Source: Bacteroidota bacterium
Lineage (GTDB): Bacteria > Bacteroidota > Ignavibacteria > UBA10030 > UBA6906
Reading direction: 5' to 3'
Assembly: GCA_017860635.1 (NCBI GenBank)
Contig: JAGDMK010000007.1
Location: forward strand, 1 to 42,149
Length of the DNA: 42,149 nucleotides
Shown here: positions 7,449-15,615 of the stretch, in pieces
Layout of the letters: every line of letters starts with the position of its first letter
Position numbering within the stretch: the stretch's first letter is position 1
Translations under genes and position numbers: made by a program
Notes under the pieces: generated by a model
What the model was told of the DNA's origin: nothing
Databases searched by the model: none
What the model saw: the letters and a program-made list of their open reading frames with translations, nothing else

Positions 7449-9719
7449 ATGAGAAGAAGAGTGTTGCGGACCTGCTCCATCTGGTTGTTGCTTCTGATTC
7501 CGTGGATGGCGCAGGCGCAGTGGCAGTGGATCGGTCCGTCGGGAGGGATGCTCGCGGGATTCGCCCAGTCGCCGTCGAGCCCGAACATTCTCTATGCGGC
7601 ATCACAAGTCTACCCTGCCGGTGTCTACAAGACAACCAATCGGGGAGATTTGTGGACGAGGGTCGGCTCGATTTCAACATACCCGTATGCGATTGCGGTT
7701 CATCCGACGACTCCGTCAACGGTATACATCGCAGCAGGCTATCAGGTCTGCAAGAGCACGGATGGAGGTGTCAACTGGACAAGCGTCAATTTGGAGACGT
7801 CGCACTATGCCCGTTCGATTAGCCTGCAACCGGGCAATCCTTCAATTCTGCACTGCTCAGCGTACTATTATAATACAACTACGCAAGTACCTAATCTCGC
7901 GTATCTAAAGAGCACCAATGCAGGATTGACGTGGTCTGCCAAGATTGTTTCATCGGACTACGGCTTTGGGTACGCTGCAGTGGGAGATCCCACAAACGCG
8001 AATATCGTCTACGTGTGCGGGTATTGTGAGTCCGGGGGCATGTACCTGGGCAAGGTCTACAAGAGTACAAATGGCGGGACTGATTTTATTGATCAGACCG
8101 GTACCATAACAGGGTATGTCTACGATCTGGCTCACGATCCGGCTGTAGCGGGAAAGATCTATGCAGCCTCGTCGGCGGGAGTCTACCGTTCAACGGACGG
8201 GGGGAGTACTTGGACGCAGAGCACTGGGGTGTACAGCGTGGAGCACATCGCCATTTGCCCGGGCAATACATCGATGCTCTATAGCGGAACATCGAGCGGG
8301 CAAGTGTACAAGAGCACTGATGGAGGGAGCAACTGGTCAGTGGCACCGACAGGCCTGACGGGCTTGAGCAGCATGGGATTGGCTGTCGAGACTGCGTCAA
8401 CTGTGTTCCATGCAACTGTTGCCGGCGTATTCAGGACAACGAATGGCGGAACGCTGTGGACACCGGTGAACACGGGGATCTCTGCGGCTCACATTACATG
8501 CGTGCGTCATGCGCCCTCCAACCCTTCTGTCGTCTATGCGGGAGTGAGCGGCGACGCGGTGTACAAAACTACAACGGCAGGTCAGGCGACAGTGACCTGG
8601 TCAAGGATACCGGACTTCTATTCGTGCACGGAGGTGTCGGATATCATCATCTCGCCGACCAGCCCGGATATCCTGTATGCCCTGGAAGGGGGCACATGAG
8701 GGAACTCAGGGCTCTATAAGAGCACAAGTGGCGGGTCCACTTGGTCCGAAATTGACAATGTCATCAGCGACGGATTTGCCCTGGCGTTTGGTTCTCTCTA
8801 TGAAGCAGGAAGTTGGTACGATGGCGTAAGCCAGCTCAACCGTATGGCCGTCTGCAAGAGCACGAATGAGGGTACTTCCTGGTCCCGTACGTTCCTGAGC
8901 ACAGACGCGGGTCAGGTCAACAGCATGCAACCTCAGCCCGGCAACAACAATGTTCTCCTGGCCGGAGGGTTCACGATGACCAGTGGGTCGTACACACGGT
9001 ACTGCAAACTGTACCGGTCAACTGATGCGGGGTCATCATGGAATCAGGTCGGGGCTTCCGTATTGTCTGCATCGGATGAATATGTCAATGCGATTGCATG
9101 GGATCCAAACAGCGCAAATCATGTCCTGGTCGGCAGCAGTCGAGGCGTTTATGCCAGCACGGATGCAGGAGCGACATGGTCGGTGCTGACGAACACGTAC
9201 TCCCCATATGATATTATTGCAGATCCCGGTAGATCGAACTGCTTCTACCTGGGATACTACAACGGGGTGTATGTGACAACGAACGGAGGAACCAGTTGGA
9301 CCGCGATGAACACCGGTCTGAACACGCTCGATATCCGACGTCTGACACTCGATCCAACCAACCGGCGGCTGTTCGCTGGGACATATGGAGATGGGATTTA
9401 CCGTATCAGCGTGCTCACTGATGTGCCCGGCAACGAAGTACCCGGGACTCCGCCGCTGCAGTTTGCGCTGAATCAGAACTACCCTAATCCGTTCAATCCC
9501 GCAACGACGATAACATTCACTGTCCCGGAAAGCGACGTGTACCAACTAGCAGTGTACGACATGCTCGGGCAGGTTGTTGCGGTGCTGCTGGATGGCCGGC
9601 TGGAAGCGGGGAATCACACTGTTGCGTTCGACGGTGCGACACTGGCTTCCGGTACGTACTTCTGCAGGCTGACAGGCCATGCGGGAACCCTGGTGCGCAC
9701 TATGGCACTCATCAGATAG
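7449..9719 (+). CDS. Large secreted BNR-repeat protein with T9SS sorting domain, interrupted by in-frame UGA
   Basis: 756 residues if UGA at 8697-8699 (residue 417) is read. Strong AAGGAGG ribosome site, signal peptide ending AQAQ, then many Asp-box propeller blades (YKSTNGGTDF, YRSTDGGSTW, YKSTDGGSNW, YRSTDAGSSW) and a T9SS type A tail (NYPNPFNPATTI ... LASGTYFCRL). The frame continues unchanged after the UGA (EGGT-U-GNSGLYKSTSGGSTW), with the next blade complete and no start codon near, so the two halves were one gene. Explanations: selenocysteine (it lies between two selenoprotein genes; a 7-bp hairpin follows), a TGG-to-TGA nonsense change (Trp would fit), or a sequence error. There is no Cys within a few residues of U. 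Spacing: 31 bp after the previous gene, 12 bp before the next. Confidence 0.85.
8725..8743 (+). promoter_or_regulatory. Possible SECIS hairpin in the BNR-repeat gene
   Basis: CAAGTGG/CCACTTG, a perfect 7-bp stem with pentaloop CGGGT, loop starting 33 nt after the UGA. A second small hairpin GCTCT-ATA-AGAGC (8711-8723) lies closer. Neither has the AG loop of the three strong elements, and this sequence is part of a recurring Asp-box codon pattern, so support is weak. Confidence 0.3.
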
Positions 9720-9731
9720 GAACCGTGCTTT

Positions 9732-10226
9732 ATGATCCACACCCGAACAGGGATTACTGCCCTTCTCCTTCTTCTCTTCTGTATCGCCGGGGTGTTCGCA
9801 CAGGAGGGACTGAAATCCGGCCTCAAGGCACCGGACTTCAAGCTCCCTACTGTGGGTGGAAAGCGGAACGTGACCCTGCGGGAGTTCAACGGGAAGGGTG
9901 TGGTAATCCTCCATTTCTGGAAGTCGCGCTGAAGGGAATGTCAGGCGGAGTTTCCGCCTTTGCAGAAGATCTTCAGCGAGTTCAAGAACGTCACGATCCT
10001 CTCCATCAATCCGATTGATATGGAAGGGAAGGTGGCGTCCGACGCCAAGTCCTTCAAGCTTCCGTACACCGTGCTTGTGGGGCGTGATTCGGATGTGATC
10101 GAGAAATACAAGATCACAAAGCTCCCGCGTCTGGTGATTGTGAAAAAGAATGGTGTGATTGCGGCGACGGAGAAGTTCATGAAACTGGACCCCCTCCGCG
10201 CGCAGGTCAAGCTTGCGTTGAAGTAA
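9732..10226 (+). CDS. TlpA/ResA-like thioredoxin with selenocysteine (UxxC)
   Basis: 164 residues read through UGA at 9930-9932 (residue 67). Signal peptide (ALLLLLFCIAGVFAQ) then a TlpA-like fold: LKAPDFKLPTVGGKRNVTL, VVILHFWKSR-U-R-E-C-QAEFPPLQ, ITKLPRLVIVKKNG with the cis-Pro. This aligns with the family motif WASWCPPCRAExPxLQ, so U67 takes the place of the nucleophilic Cys and C70 is the resolving Cys. The upstream half alone would lack the active site; the downstream half lacks a signal and start. A perfect SECIS-like hairpin follows the UGA. Expected to act outside the cytoplasmic membrane as a reductase or peroxidase-type selenol enzyme. Last gene of the operon, 12 bp after the T9SS gene, followed by a terminator. 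Confidence 0.92.
9943..9959 (+). promoter_or_regulatory. SECIS hairpin of the TlpA-like gene
   Basis: AGGCGG/CCGCCT 6-bp stem with loop AGTTT (9949-9953), loop starting 17 nt after the UGA. The core CGGAGTT-N-CCG is shared with the element at 7098-7114. Part of the sharing follows from the conserved E-[LF]-P codons, but the differing stem pairs still match. Confidence 0.75.
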
Positions 10227-10259
10227 CGTGACGTTCAGTTGTTGGACGAGTGAAACAGC

Positions 10260-10298
10260 AACGCCGTGTCTGCTTGTGCAGGCACGGCGTTTGCATTT
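10260..10298 (+). terminator. Terminator of the selenoprotein operon
   Basis: AACGCCGTG/CACGGCGTT (9 bp, 10260-10268 with 10283-10291) with an inner CTGC-TTGT-GCAG stem, followed by TTGCATTT. Lies 34 bp after the last selenoprotein gene. Confidence 0.7.
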
Positions 10299-10359
10299 GT
10301 ACGAACGTGTCAACGGACATTGCCTCGCATCAGTCCTGACGGAGGAGATTCCGGATCTT

Positions 10360-10439
10360 CCTCAGGCGTTGTGCACCTCAGGTCTCATGCGCCTCAGGCT
10401 TCGTGCACCCCAGGCCTTGTGCACCTCAGGCCTTGTTGG
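10360..10439 (-). repeat. Five 16-nt tandem repeats overlapping the fba stop codon
   Basis: Units of exactly 16 nt starting CCTCAGG (one CCCCAGG) at 10360, 10376, 10392, 10408 and 10424. The last unit contains the final codons and stop of the aldolase gene on the minus strand, so the array appears to be copies of the gene end extended into its 3' flank. Confidence 0.85.
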
Positions 10440-11418
10440 CGCTTCCCAGCACGTTGACGATCTTGTGCTTGTAGAGCGCCTTAAGCTGGTCGCGCGCCGG
10501 ACCGAGGTACTTCCGCGGGTCAAACTCGGCCGGACTGTCGACGAAGACCTTGCGGACTGCAGCGGTCATGGCAAGGCGCCCGTCGGAGTCGATGTTGATC
10601 TTGCACACCGCTGATGCTGCAGCGCGACGCAGCTGGTCCTCAGGAATTCCAACCGCATCCTTCAGCTTTCCCCCGTTGCTGTTGATGATCTTGACAAGGT
10701 CGGGCGGCACCGACGAGGCGCCATGCAGCACGATCGGGAAACCGGGGATACGCCGTTCCACTTCCTCAAGAATGTCAAAACGCAGGGGCGGCGGGACCAG
10801 TACTCCATCCGCGTTACGTGTGCACTGCTCCGGCTTGAACTTGTTCGCGCCATGTGATGTGCCAATGGAGATCGCCAGCGAGTCCACACCGGTCTTCTTC
10901 ACGAAGTCCTCCACTTCCTCGGGCCGGGTGTAGTGGGTGACTGCGCTGGACACTTCATCTTCAATTCCGGCCAGCACTCCCAGCTCGCCTTCAACGGAGA
11001 CGTCGTACTTGTGTGCGTATTCCACTACCTGGCGCGTGAGCTCCGCATTTTTGTCGTAGGGCAGGTGCGAGCCGTCAATCATCACTGATGAGAACCCGGA
11101 TTCGATGCATGACTTGCAGAGCTCGAACGTGTCGCCGTGATCAAGATGGAGGACGATCGGAATCGGATATCCCAGTTCGCGTGCGTAATCCACCGCCCCC
11201 TTGGCAAGATGTTTCAACAGCGTCTGGTTCGCGTACTTCCGGGCACCACTGGACACCTGGAGAAGTACGGGTGACTTGGTCTCCACGCAGGCGCCGATAA
11301 TGGCCTGCAGTTGCTCCAGATTATTGAAGTTGAACGCAGGGATAGCATACTTGCCCTCCATGGCCTTCCGGAACAGCTCTTTGGAATTGACAAGTCCGAG
11401 TTCTTTGTAGTGTGTCAT
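10426..11418 (-). CDS. fba: Class II fructose-bisphosphate aldolase
   Basis: 330 residues, starting MTHYKELGLVNSKELF at 11418; an upstream in-frame start would add 51 unrelated residues. Zinc-dependent cleavage/condensation of fructose 1,6-bisphosphate in glycolysis and gluconeogenesis. Motifs: IPAFNFNNLEQ near the N-terminus, HLDHGD (catalytic Asp and zinc His), SVMIDGSHLPY, VEGELGVLAG, GTSHGANKF, and IVLHGASSVP with a zinc His followed by the phosphate-binding loop and KINIDSD. Length and motifs fit the class II A/B types used by many anaerobes. The 3' end is embedded in a tandem repeat array, but the reading frame is intact. Confidence 0.95.
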   Translation of the reverse strand: MTHYKELGLVNSKELFRKAMEGKYAIPAFNFNNLEQLQAIIGACVETKSPVLLQVSSGARKYANQTLLKHLAKGAVDYARELGYPIPIVLHLDHGDTFELCKSCIESGFSSVMIDGSHLPYDKNAELTRQVVEYAHKYDVSVEGELGVLAGIEDEVSSAVTHYTRPEEVEDFVKKTGVDSLAISIGTSHGANKFKPEQCTRNADGVLVPPPLRFDILEEVERRIPGFPIVLHGASSVPPDLVKIINSNGGKLKDAVGIPEDQLRRAAASAVCKINIDSDGRLAMTAAVRKVFVDSPAEFDPRKYLGPARDQLKALYKHKIVNVLGSANKA

Positions 11419-11640
11419 TGATGTAAGCGCCCTTCGTGATGGTATTGAAGATGTTATAAGATGCCAGATTTTTCCTCTCAAAGCAAGTGGAGGCGAAATT
11501 GTGCGCAGCGGCGGCAGTGCGGTGGAACAGCGGCCCAAAGATAGGAGGGCGAGCCTCATTACCCATGTCATGCGCAGAGTCCAGTTGAGGAGTTAACCTC
11601 ACTGCTTGCATCCTGTGGAATCTGGTAGCTACAAGGCAGT

Positions 11641-12063
11641 TCAGGATTCTCCCCACAGGGTAGCCACGATCCTTCTGCTGCCGCCATCCTCACGGTGTTC
11701 GCCCAGGTAGATCCCCTGCCACGTTCCGAGGTTAAGGTAGCCGTTTGTGACTGGAATTGTCAGCCCGCAGCCCAGAAGAGATGTCTTGAGGTGTGCGGTC
11801 ATATCGTCCGGCCCTTCCGTGTCGTGCGTGTAATGGCGGGCATCATCGGGAGCCATGAGCCGCAGGTGCTGCTCCATGTCCGTCCGCACGCTGGGATCCG
11901 CATTCTCATTGATCGTCAGTGAGGCGGACGTGTGCTTAATGAAGAGGTTGAGAAGGCCGTGGCGAATAGTCTCGATCTCGGGAAGGGATGCCAGGAGTTC
12001 CGTCGTCACGAGATGGAAGCCGCGCGAACGCGGCCTGAGCGTGAGTTCTTTCTGTATCCACAT
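11641..12063 (-). CDS. YjbQ/UPF0047 family protein
   Basis: 140 residues starting [20 protein letters not shown] at 12063, preceded by GGAG. Conserved signature of the family: [28 protein letters not shown] with His and Asn/Glu, then [35 protein letters not shown]. Family members form trimers and some have weak thiamin-phosphate synthase activity; the real role is uncertain. The in-frame start at 12165 would add 34 low-complexity polar residues and is less likely. It lies between a thioesterase gene and fba on the same strand, but gaps of 120 and 222 bp make an operon uncertain. Confidence 0.9.
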   Translation of the reverse strand: MWIQKELTLRPRSRGFHLVTTELLASLPEIETIRHGLLNLFIKHTSASLTINENADPSVRTDMEQHLRLMAPDDARHYTHDTEGPDDMTAHLKTSLLGCGLTIPVTNGYLNLGTWQGIYLGEHREDGGSRRIVATLWGES

Positions 12064-12183
12064 GGAGTGTGTGCTCCGGGTAGGACTCTGTTGTTGATGT
12101 GTCGATGGGCTCCTGTGTTTTCGTCCGTCGTTGGAATGCGCCGGTGCCTTGTGCGCAGAACTCATCAGGGAGAAGGGTCTTTC

Positions 12184-12666
12184 TCATCTCCGGCTTGCCA
12201 TGGTTCCAGGTATTGGCACTGCGATGACCTCCCCGGTGGCCGTGGTCTTGCCTGCGGCGGAAAGCTCGGTGACAACGACCACTTTTCTTGGCGAGAATGA
12301 CTGCACGTGACTGCGCAGCGTCAGCTCAGGACCGAGAGGTGTCGGCTGGAGGAAGCTGACATGCAATGCGGCAGTGACAAACCGCGGAGCCGGGGCCTCA
12401 CCGATCTTCCTTCCAGCTGCCCTTTCGGCCGCTGCCGCAGCGGTTGCCATGCTGTGGCAATCGATCAGCGAAGCAATCAGGCCACCATACACAAAACCGG
12501 GGATGGCTGTATGGTGGGCAAGGGGAACAAAGCGCGCAACAGTCTCTTCACCCTCAACATACGTCTTGATCCGGAGTCCGTGTGCATTCAACGATCCACA
12601 GCCGTAACAATGGGCGAAGTCTTCGGGGTAGAAATCCTGGACTGCAGCGCTGTGTTGACTGTTCAT
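12184..12666 (-). CDS. PaaI-like hotdog thioesterase
   Basis: 160 residues from MNSQHSAAVQDF (start 12666, GGGAG 5 nt upstream). Hotdog-fold features: HCYGCGSLNAHGLRIKTY near the N-terminus (a Cys pair often seen in the PaaI/DUF4442-like branch), IPGFVYGGLIASLIDCHSMATA with the active-site helix, RFVTAALHVSFLQPTPLGPELTLRSHV, and a final strand KTTATGEVIAVPIPG. Likely hydrolyses acyl-CoA thioesters in the cytoplasm; substrate not predictable. An alternative upstream start at 12801 would add 45 residues without family match. Confidence 0.85.
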   Translation of the reverse strand: MNSQHSAAVQDFYPEDFAHCYGCGSLNAHGLRIKTYVEGEETVARFVPLAHHTAIPGFVYGGLIASLIDCHSMATAAAAAERAAGRKIGEAPAPRFVTAALHVSFLQPTPLGPELTLRSHVQSFSPRKVVVVTELSAAGKTTATGEVIAVPIPGTMASRR

Positions 12667-12998
12667 GGCATCTCCCGGGGAGGAATCTTCAGATCGACCT
12701 ATTGCCATGCTCGGTGGCAGAGACAATATGGCAGGCTTTCGGCGGTTTGTCAACTCCCTCACCGCCTCGGCTGGCCTATGACTGATGACGGTTACGTTCA
12801 ACTACCCTGGAGGAAGAGTTCCTCTGGCACCAGTCGTGCGACATCAGATGACCTGTGAGAATGGCCGATGCACGGCAGCAGCATTCGTCCGTCACGCTGA
12901 CATTCGAGTGGGGGTTGTGCATCAAAGGCGTAATCGTGCAGGATGAGACCCTTGAGAACGCACCGCAGGCGAAAACAGTGCGGGCATCAGCCCCCTGG
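12667..12998. other. Intergenic region without recognised gene (332 bp)
   Basis: Between norB (ends 12999, minus) and the thioesterase gene. Open frames here are short and resemble no family; no strong hairpin or repeat was seen. It probably holds the norB 3' end and the thioesterase promoter. Confidence 0.5.
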
Positions 12999-15230
12999 TC
13001 AGGAGTTCTGTTTGTGCTTCTCTGTAAAGTACCCGAGCGCAAGACCCAGCACAAACACGACAAGGGCAACGGCGCCGAGGGCAAAGATCGTATCCCCGAA
13101 GACACGCGCCCATTTGATGTTCTGAAGGAGCGGAGTAGCCAGGAACTCTGCGCTGCGCGCATACCAGTATCCGTGCTTCACCGATGCCCAGGTCTGCAAG
13201 AGGCCAACCGGAAGAAGGCTTCCCACCACCATCATCATCAACCCGATGTTCAAGCCCCAGAACGAGTACTTCACCAACCGTTCTTTCCATGTGTGCTGGA
13301 TCCACATGACGCGAAGGCAGAAGAGCATCAGACCGATGCCAAGCATGCCATAGACGCCGAAGAGCGCGGCATGTCCGTGGACCGGCGTTGTGTTAAGTCC
13401 CTGCATATAATAGAGAGCTATGGGAGGGTTGATCATAAAGCCAAAGAGCCCGGCGCCGACCATGTTCCAGAACGCGACTGCGATGAAGAAATAGATCGGC
13501 CACTTGTACGTTGTCGTCCAGGATGTCGCCCGGGAGAGTTTCAGATTGTCCCAGGCTTCAAAGCCTGCCAGCACCAGCGGTACAACCTCCAGGGCGCTGA
13601 AGACCGCACCGAGGGCGAGGATCGGCGTTGGAGTTCCGGAGAAGTAAAGGTGATGGAGGGTCCCGATGATTCCTCCGGCCAGATAGACTGTGGAGGAGAG
13701 GATGACCGCCGTGTTGGCCGTGCGGACCCGGATGAGCTGGAGACGGGCGAACATGAAGATGATAATCACCGTTGCGAACACTTCAAAAAAGCCCTCGACC
13801 CAGAGATGGACCACCCACCAGCGCCAGTATTCCGCCACAGCCAGATTGGTGTGCTGTCCCCACATCAGACCGGCCATGTAGAAACCGCCAATGGCCACTG
13901 CGGAAATGAGGAAGAGCACGAGGAGCGATTTGTGTTCGTCGTTACGCCGGATCGCAACGAGGATGTTGCGTCCGACCAGATAGACCCAGAAGAGCAATCC
14001 CGCAGCAAGTGCAATCTGCCACACGCGCCCGAGGTCGACATACTCATATCCCTGATGGCCGAAGTAGAACCAGCTGTCACCCGACAGCTTGTGGTGAATG
14101 CTCAGGAGCTGACCGGCCATGGAGCCGAGCACGACAACCAGCAGTGCTCCGAACAGCACGTTGACCCCGAAGAGCTGACCCTTCATTTCTTTGCCGCTGA
14201 CCGCAGGCGCGATATATAGTCCGGATGCCAGCCAGGCGGTGGCAATCCAAAAGATGCCGAGCTGAACATGCCACGTACGGGTCAGAACATACGGGAGCCA
14301 GTCACTCAGCGGTATTCCATAGAATCCATTCCCCTCCACACCATAGTGGGCAGTGATGATACCCACCACGATCTGGAGGAGGATGAGACCGGAAACCACG
14401 TAGAAATATTTCAGCGTGGCCCATTGCGAAGGGGTGTGGGTACTGTCGAAGAGCGGATCAGAGGAGGGGACCATGGTCGGGAGCGATTCCGACTCGCGGG
14501 ATGCGTGGAACCACACCATGAAGCCGATACCGGCGAGCAGCAGGATTATGCTGACGCCTGTCCACACGACGGCGTCGGCTGTCGGACGGTTGTCGACGAG
14601 GTCTTCGTGTGGCCAGTTGCTGGTGTAGGTTATGTCATCTCCCGGTCTGTTTGTCGAGGCTGCCCAGGATGTCCAGAAAAAGAATGCCGCGAGATGGCGC
14701 AGCCGTTCGGGATCGCTTTGCGCACCGCGGGGAATAGAGTACGCGGTGTTGCCATTGGCAAACACGTCTGCGTAGTACGCAGCATTCGCGCTGAACGCTT
14801 CTGCCCGAACAGGATTCAGGGTCAGTCGGCCGGTAGCCGGGTCGAACGTGTTTGTACGCATAAGCGTGGAGAGGCGTGACTGCAGGGCGGCCTGCTCTTC
14901 TGCAGGGAGGGCTGCGAACTTGACTTCCCGGCGTTCCCGTGCCCAGGTATTGAGAATGTACTCGCACTCGCGGTGGAGCCAGTCTGCGGTCCAGTCGGGG
15001 GCAACGTAGCTGCCGTGTCCCCAGATGGAGCCCAGTTCCATGCCCCCCATGGCCTGCCAGACATTCTGGCCGCGGCTGATGTCTTCGCCGGTCATGACCT
15101 GCCGGCCGTCTGTCGTGACGACAGCGTCAGGAATGGGGGGCTTTTCCTGGTAGATACGCCAGCCCGCCCAGCCGAGCACGAGGAAACCGAGGACGACAAC
15201 CGTCACGAAGGCAATCCAGTAGGCTTTCAT
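12999..15230 (-). CDS. norZ: Quinol-dependent nitric oxide reductase (qNor)
   Basis: 743 residues, single-subunit fusion of NorC-like and NorB-like parts. N-terminal membrane helix (residues 5-28), a periplasmic domain of about 190 residues (GQNVWQAMGGMELGSIWGHGSYVAPDW), then about 12 further helices of the heme-copper oxidase type. Visible motifs include TWHVQLGIFWIATAWLASGLYIAP, WGQHTNLAVAEYWRWWVVHLWVEGFFEVFA with the active-site Glu region, and GTLHHLYFSGTP with the metal His pair. It reduces NO to N2O using menaquinol, as defence or as part of denitrification. There are no heme c CXXCH motifs, which separates it from cNor. CAGGAG lies 7 nt before the ATG. No nitrite reductase or regulator gene is near, which suggests a detoxification role. 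Confidence 0.93.
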   Translation of the reverse strand: MKAYWIAFVTVVVLGFLVLGWAGWRIYQEKPPIPDAVVTTDGRQVMTGEDISRGQNVWQAMGGMELGSIWGHGSYVAPDWTADWLHRECEYILNTWARERREVKFAALPAEEQAALQSRLSTLMRTNTFDPATGRLTLNPVRAEAFSANAAYYADVFANGNTAYSIPRGAQSDPERLRHLAAFFFWTSWAASTNRPGDDITYTSNWPHEDLVDNRPTADAVVWTGVSIILLLAGIGFMVWFHASRESESLPTMVPSSDPLFDSTHTPSQWATLKYFYVVSGLILLQIVVGIITAHYGVEGNGFYGIPLSDWLPYVLTRTWHVQLGIFWIATAWLASGLYIAPAVSGKEMKGQLFGVNVLFGALLVVVLGSMAGQLLSIHHKLSGDSWFYFGHQGYEYVDLGRVWQIALAAGLLFWVYLVGRNILVAIRRNDEHKSLLVLFLISAVAIGGFYMAGLMWGQHTNLAVAEYWRWWVVHLWVEGFFEVFATVIIIFMFARLQLIRVRTANTAVILSSTVYLAGGIIGTLHHLYFSGTPTPILALGAVFSALEVVPLVLAGFEAWDNLKLSRATSWTTTYKWPIYFFIAVAFWNMVGAGLFGFMINPPIALYYMQGLNTTPVHGHAALFGVYGMLGIGLMLFCLRVMWIQHTWKERLVKYSFWGLNIGLMMMVVGSLLPVGLLQTWASVKHGYWYARSAEFLATPLLQNIKWARVFGDTIFALGAVALVVFVLGLALGYFTEKHKQNS

Positions 15231-15259
15231 GATCTGCTCCTGCTTTGAATACGCTTTAT

Positions 15260-15279
15260 TTCAGACCACTTTGTCTGAA
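15260..15279. promoter_or_regulatory. Palindromic operator candidate upstream of qNor
   Basis: TTCAGAC-CACTTT-GTCTGAA, a perfect 7-bp inverted repeat with 6-nt spacer, 30 bp upstream of the qNor start in an AT-rich stretch. Position and symmetry suit a dimeric regulator such as an NO-responsive Rrf2 or Crp/Fnr-type protein, but the sequence is not the known NsrR or NnrR consensus. Confidence 0.5.
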
Positions 15280-15411
15280 TATAAGCTATTGGACTCATTC
15301 TGTCAAGAGGGAGGGTGTGGATAGCGTTGACTCTCTCATCAAAAAGCGGGATCATGTCCTAGCTGAAGGTAGCCCCACCGCCGACATATCCATGAGGAGG
15401 AGAACCGAACC

Positions 15412-15615
15412 ATGACACTTGACGAAGTGAAATCCGCAGTGCGGCTGATGACCCCGGAAGACCGGAGAAAAGTCGCCCTCTTTATACTCGAACTGGAGAA
15501 GGACCATTTTCAGGAGAATGTCGGTCCGCAAATCGCCGAAGACCTGAAAGGGTTCACCAAAGTCGTCCAGGAAACAGTCGACAAAATAAAGAAGAACCTA
15601 TGGCCCCCGACCTGA
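15412..15615 (+). CDS. Small hypothetical protein, translationally coupled to the next gene
   Basis: 67 residues after an AGGAGGAG site. Predicted mostly helical and charged: MTLDEVKSAVRLMTPEDRRKVALFILELEKD, then a second helix ending [12 protein letters not shown]. No signal peptide and no family recognised. Its 3' end overlaps the start of the transglutaminase-like gene by 16 nt, so the two are coupled; the region is divergent from the NO reductase gene. The small protein may be a cytoplasmic accessory to the membrane protein, but this rests only on gene order. Confidence 0.7.
   Translation: MTLDEVKSAVRLMTPEDRRKVALFILELEKDHFQENVGPQIAEDLKGFTKVVQETVDKIKKNLWPPT

Noticed and set aside
10360-10439. 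CRISPR array
   Set aside because: Units are head-to-tail 16-mers without unique spacers and no cas genes are near. The same applies to the 40-nt array at 30043.
12855-14219. A 454-codon plus-strand open frame antisense to the NO reductase gene
   Set aside because: The minus strand encodes a complete qNor with all motifs; the antisense reading is a polar, His/Asp-rich composition typical of a mirror frame in GC-rich DNA.
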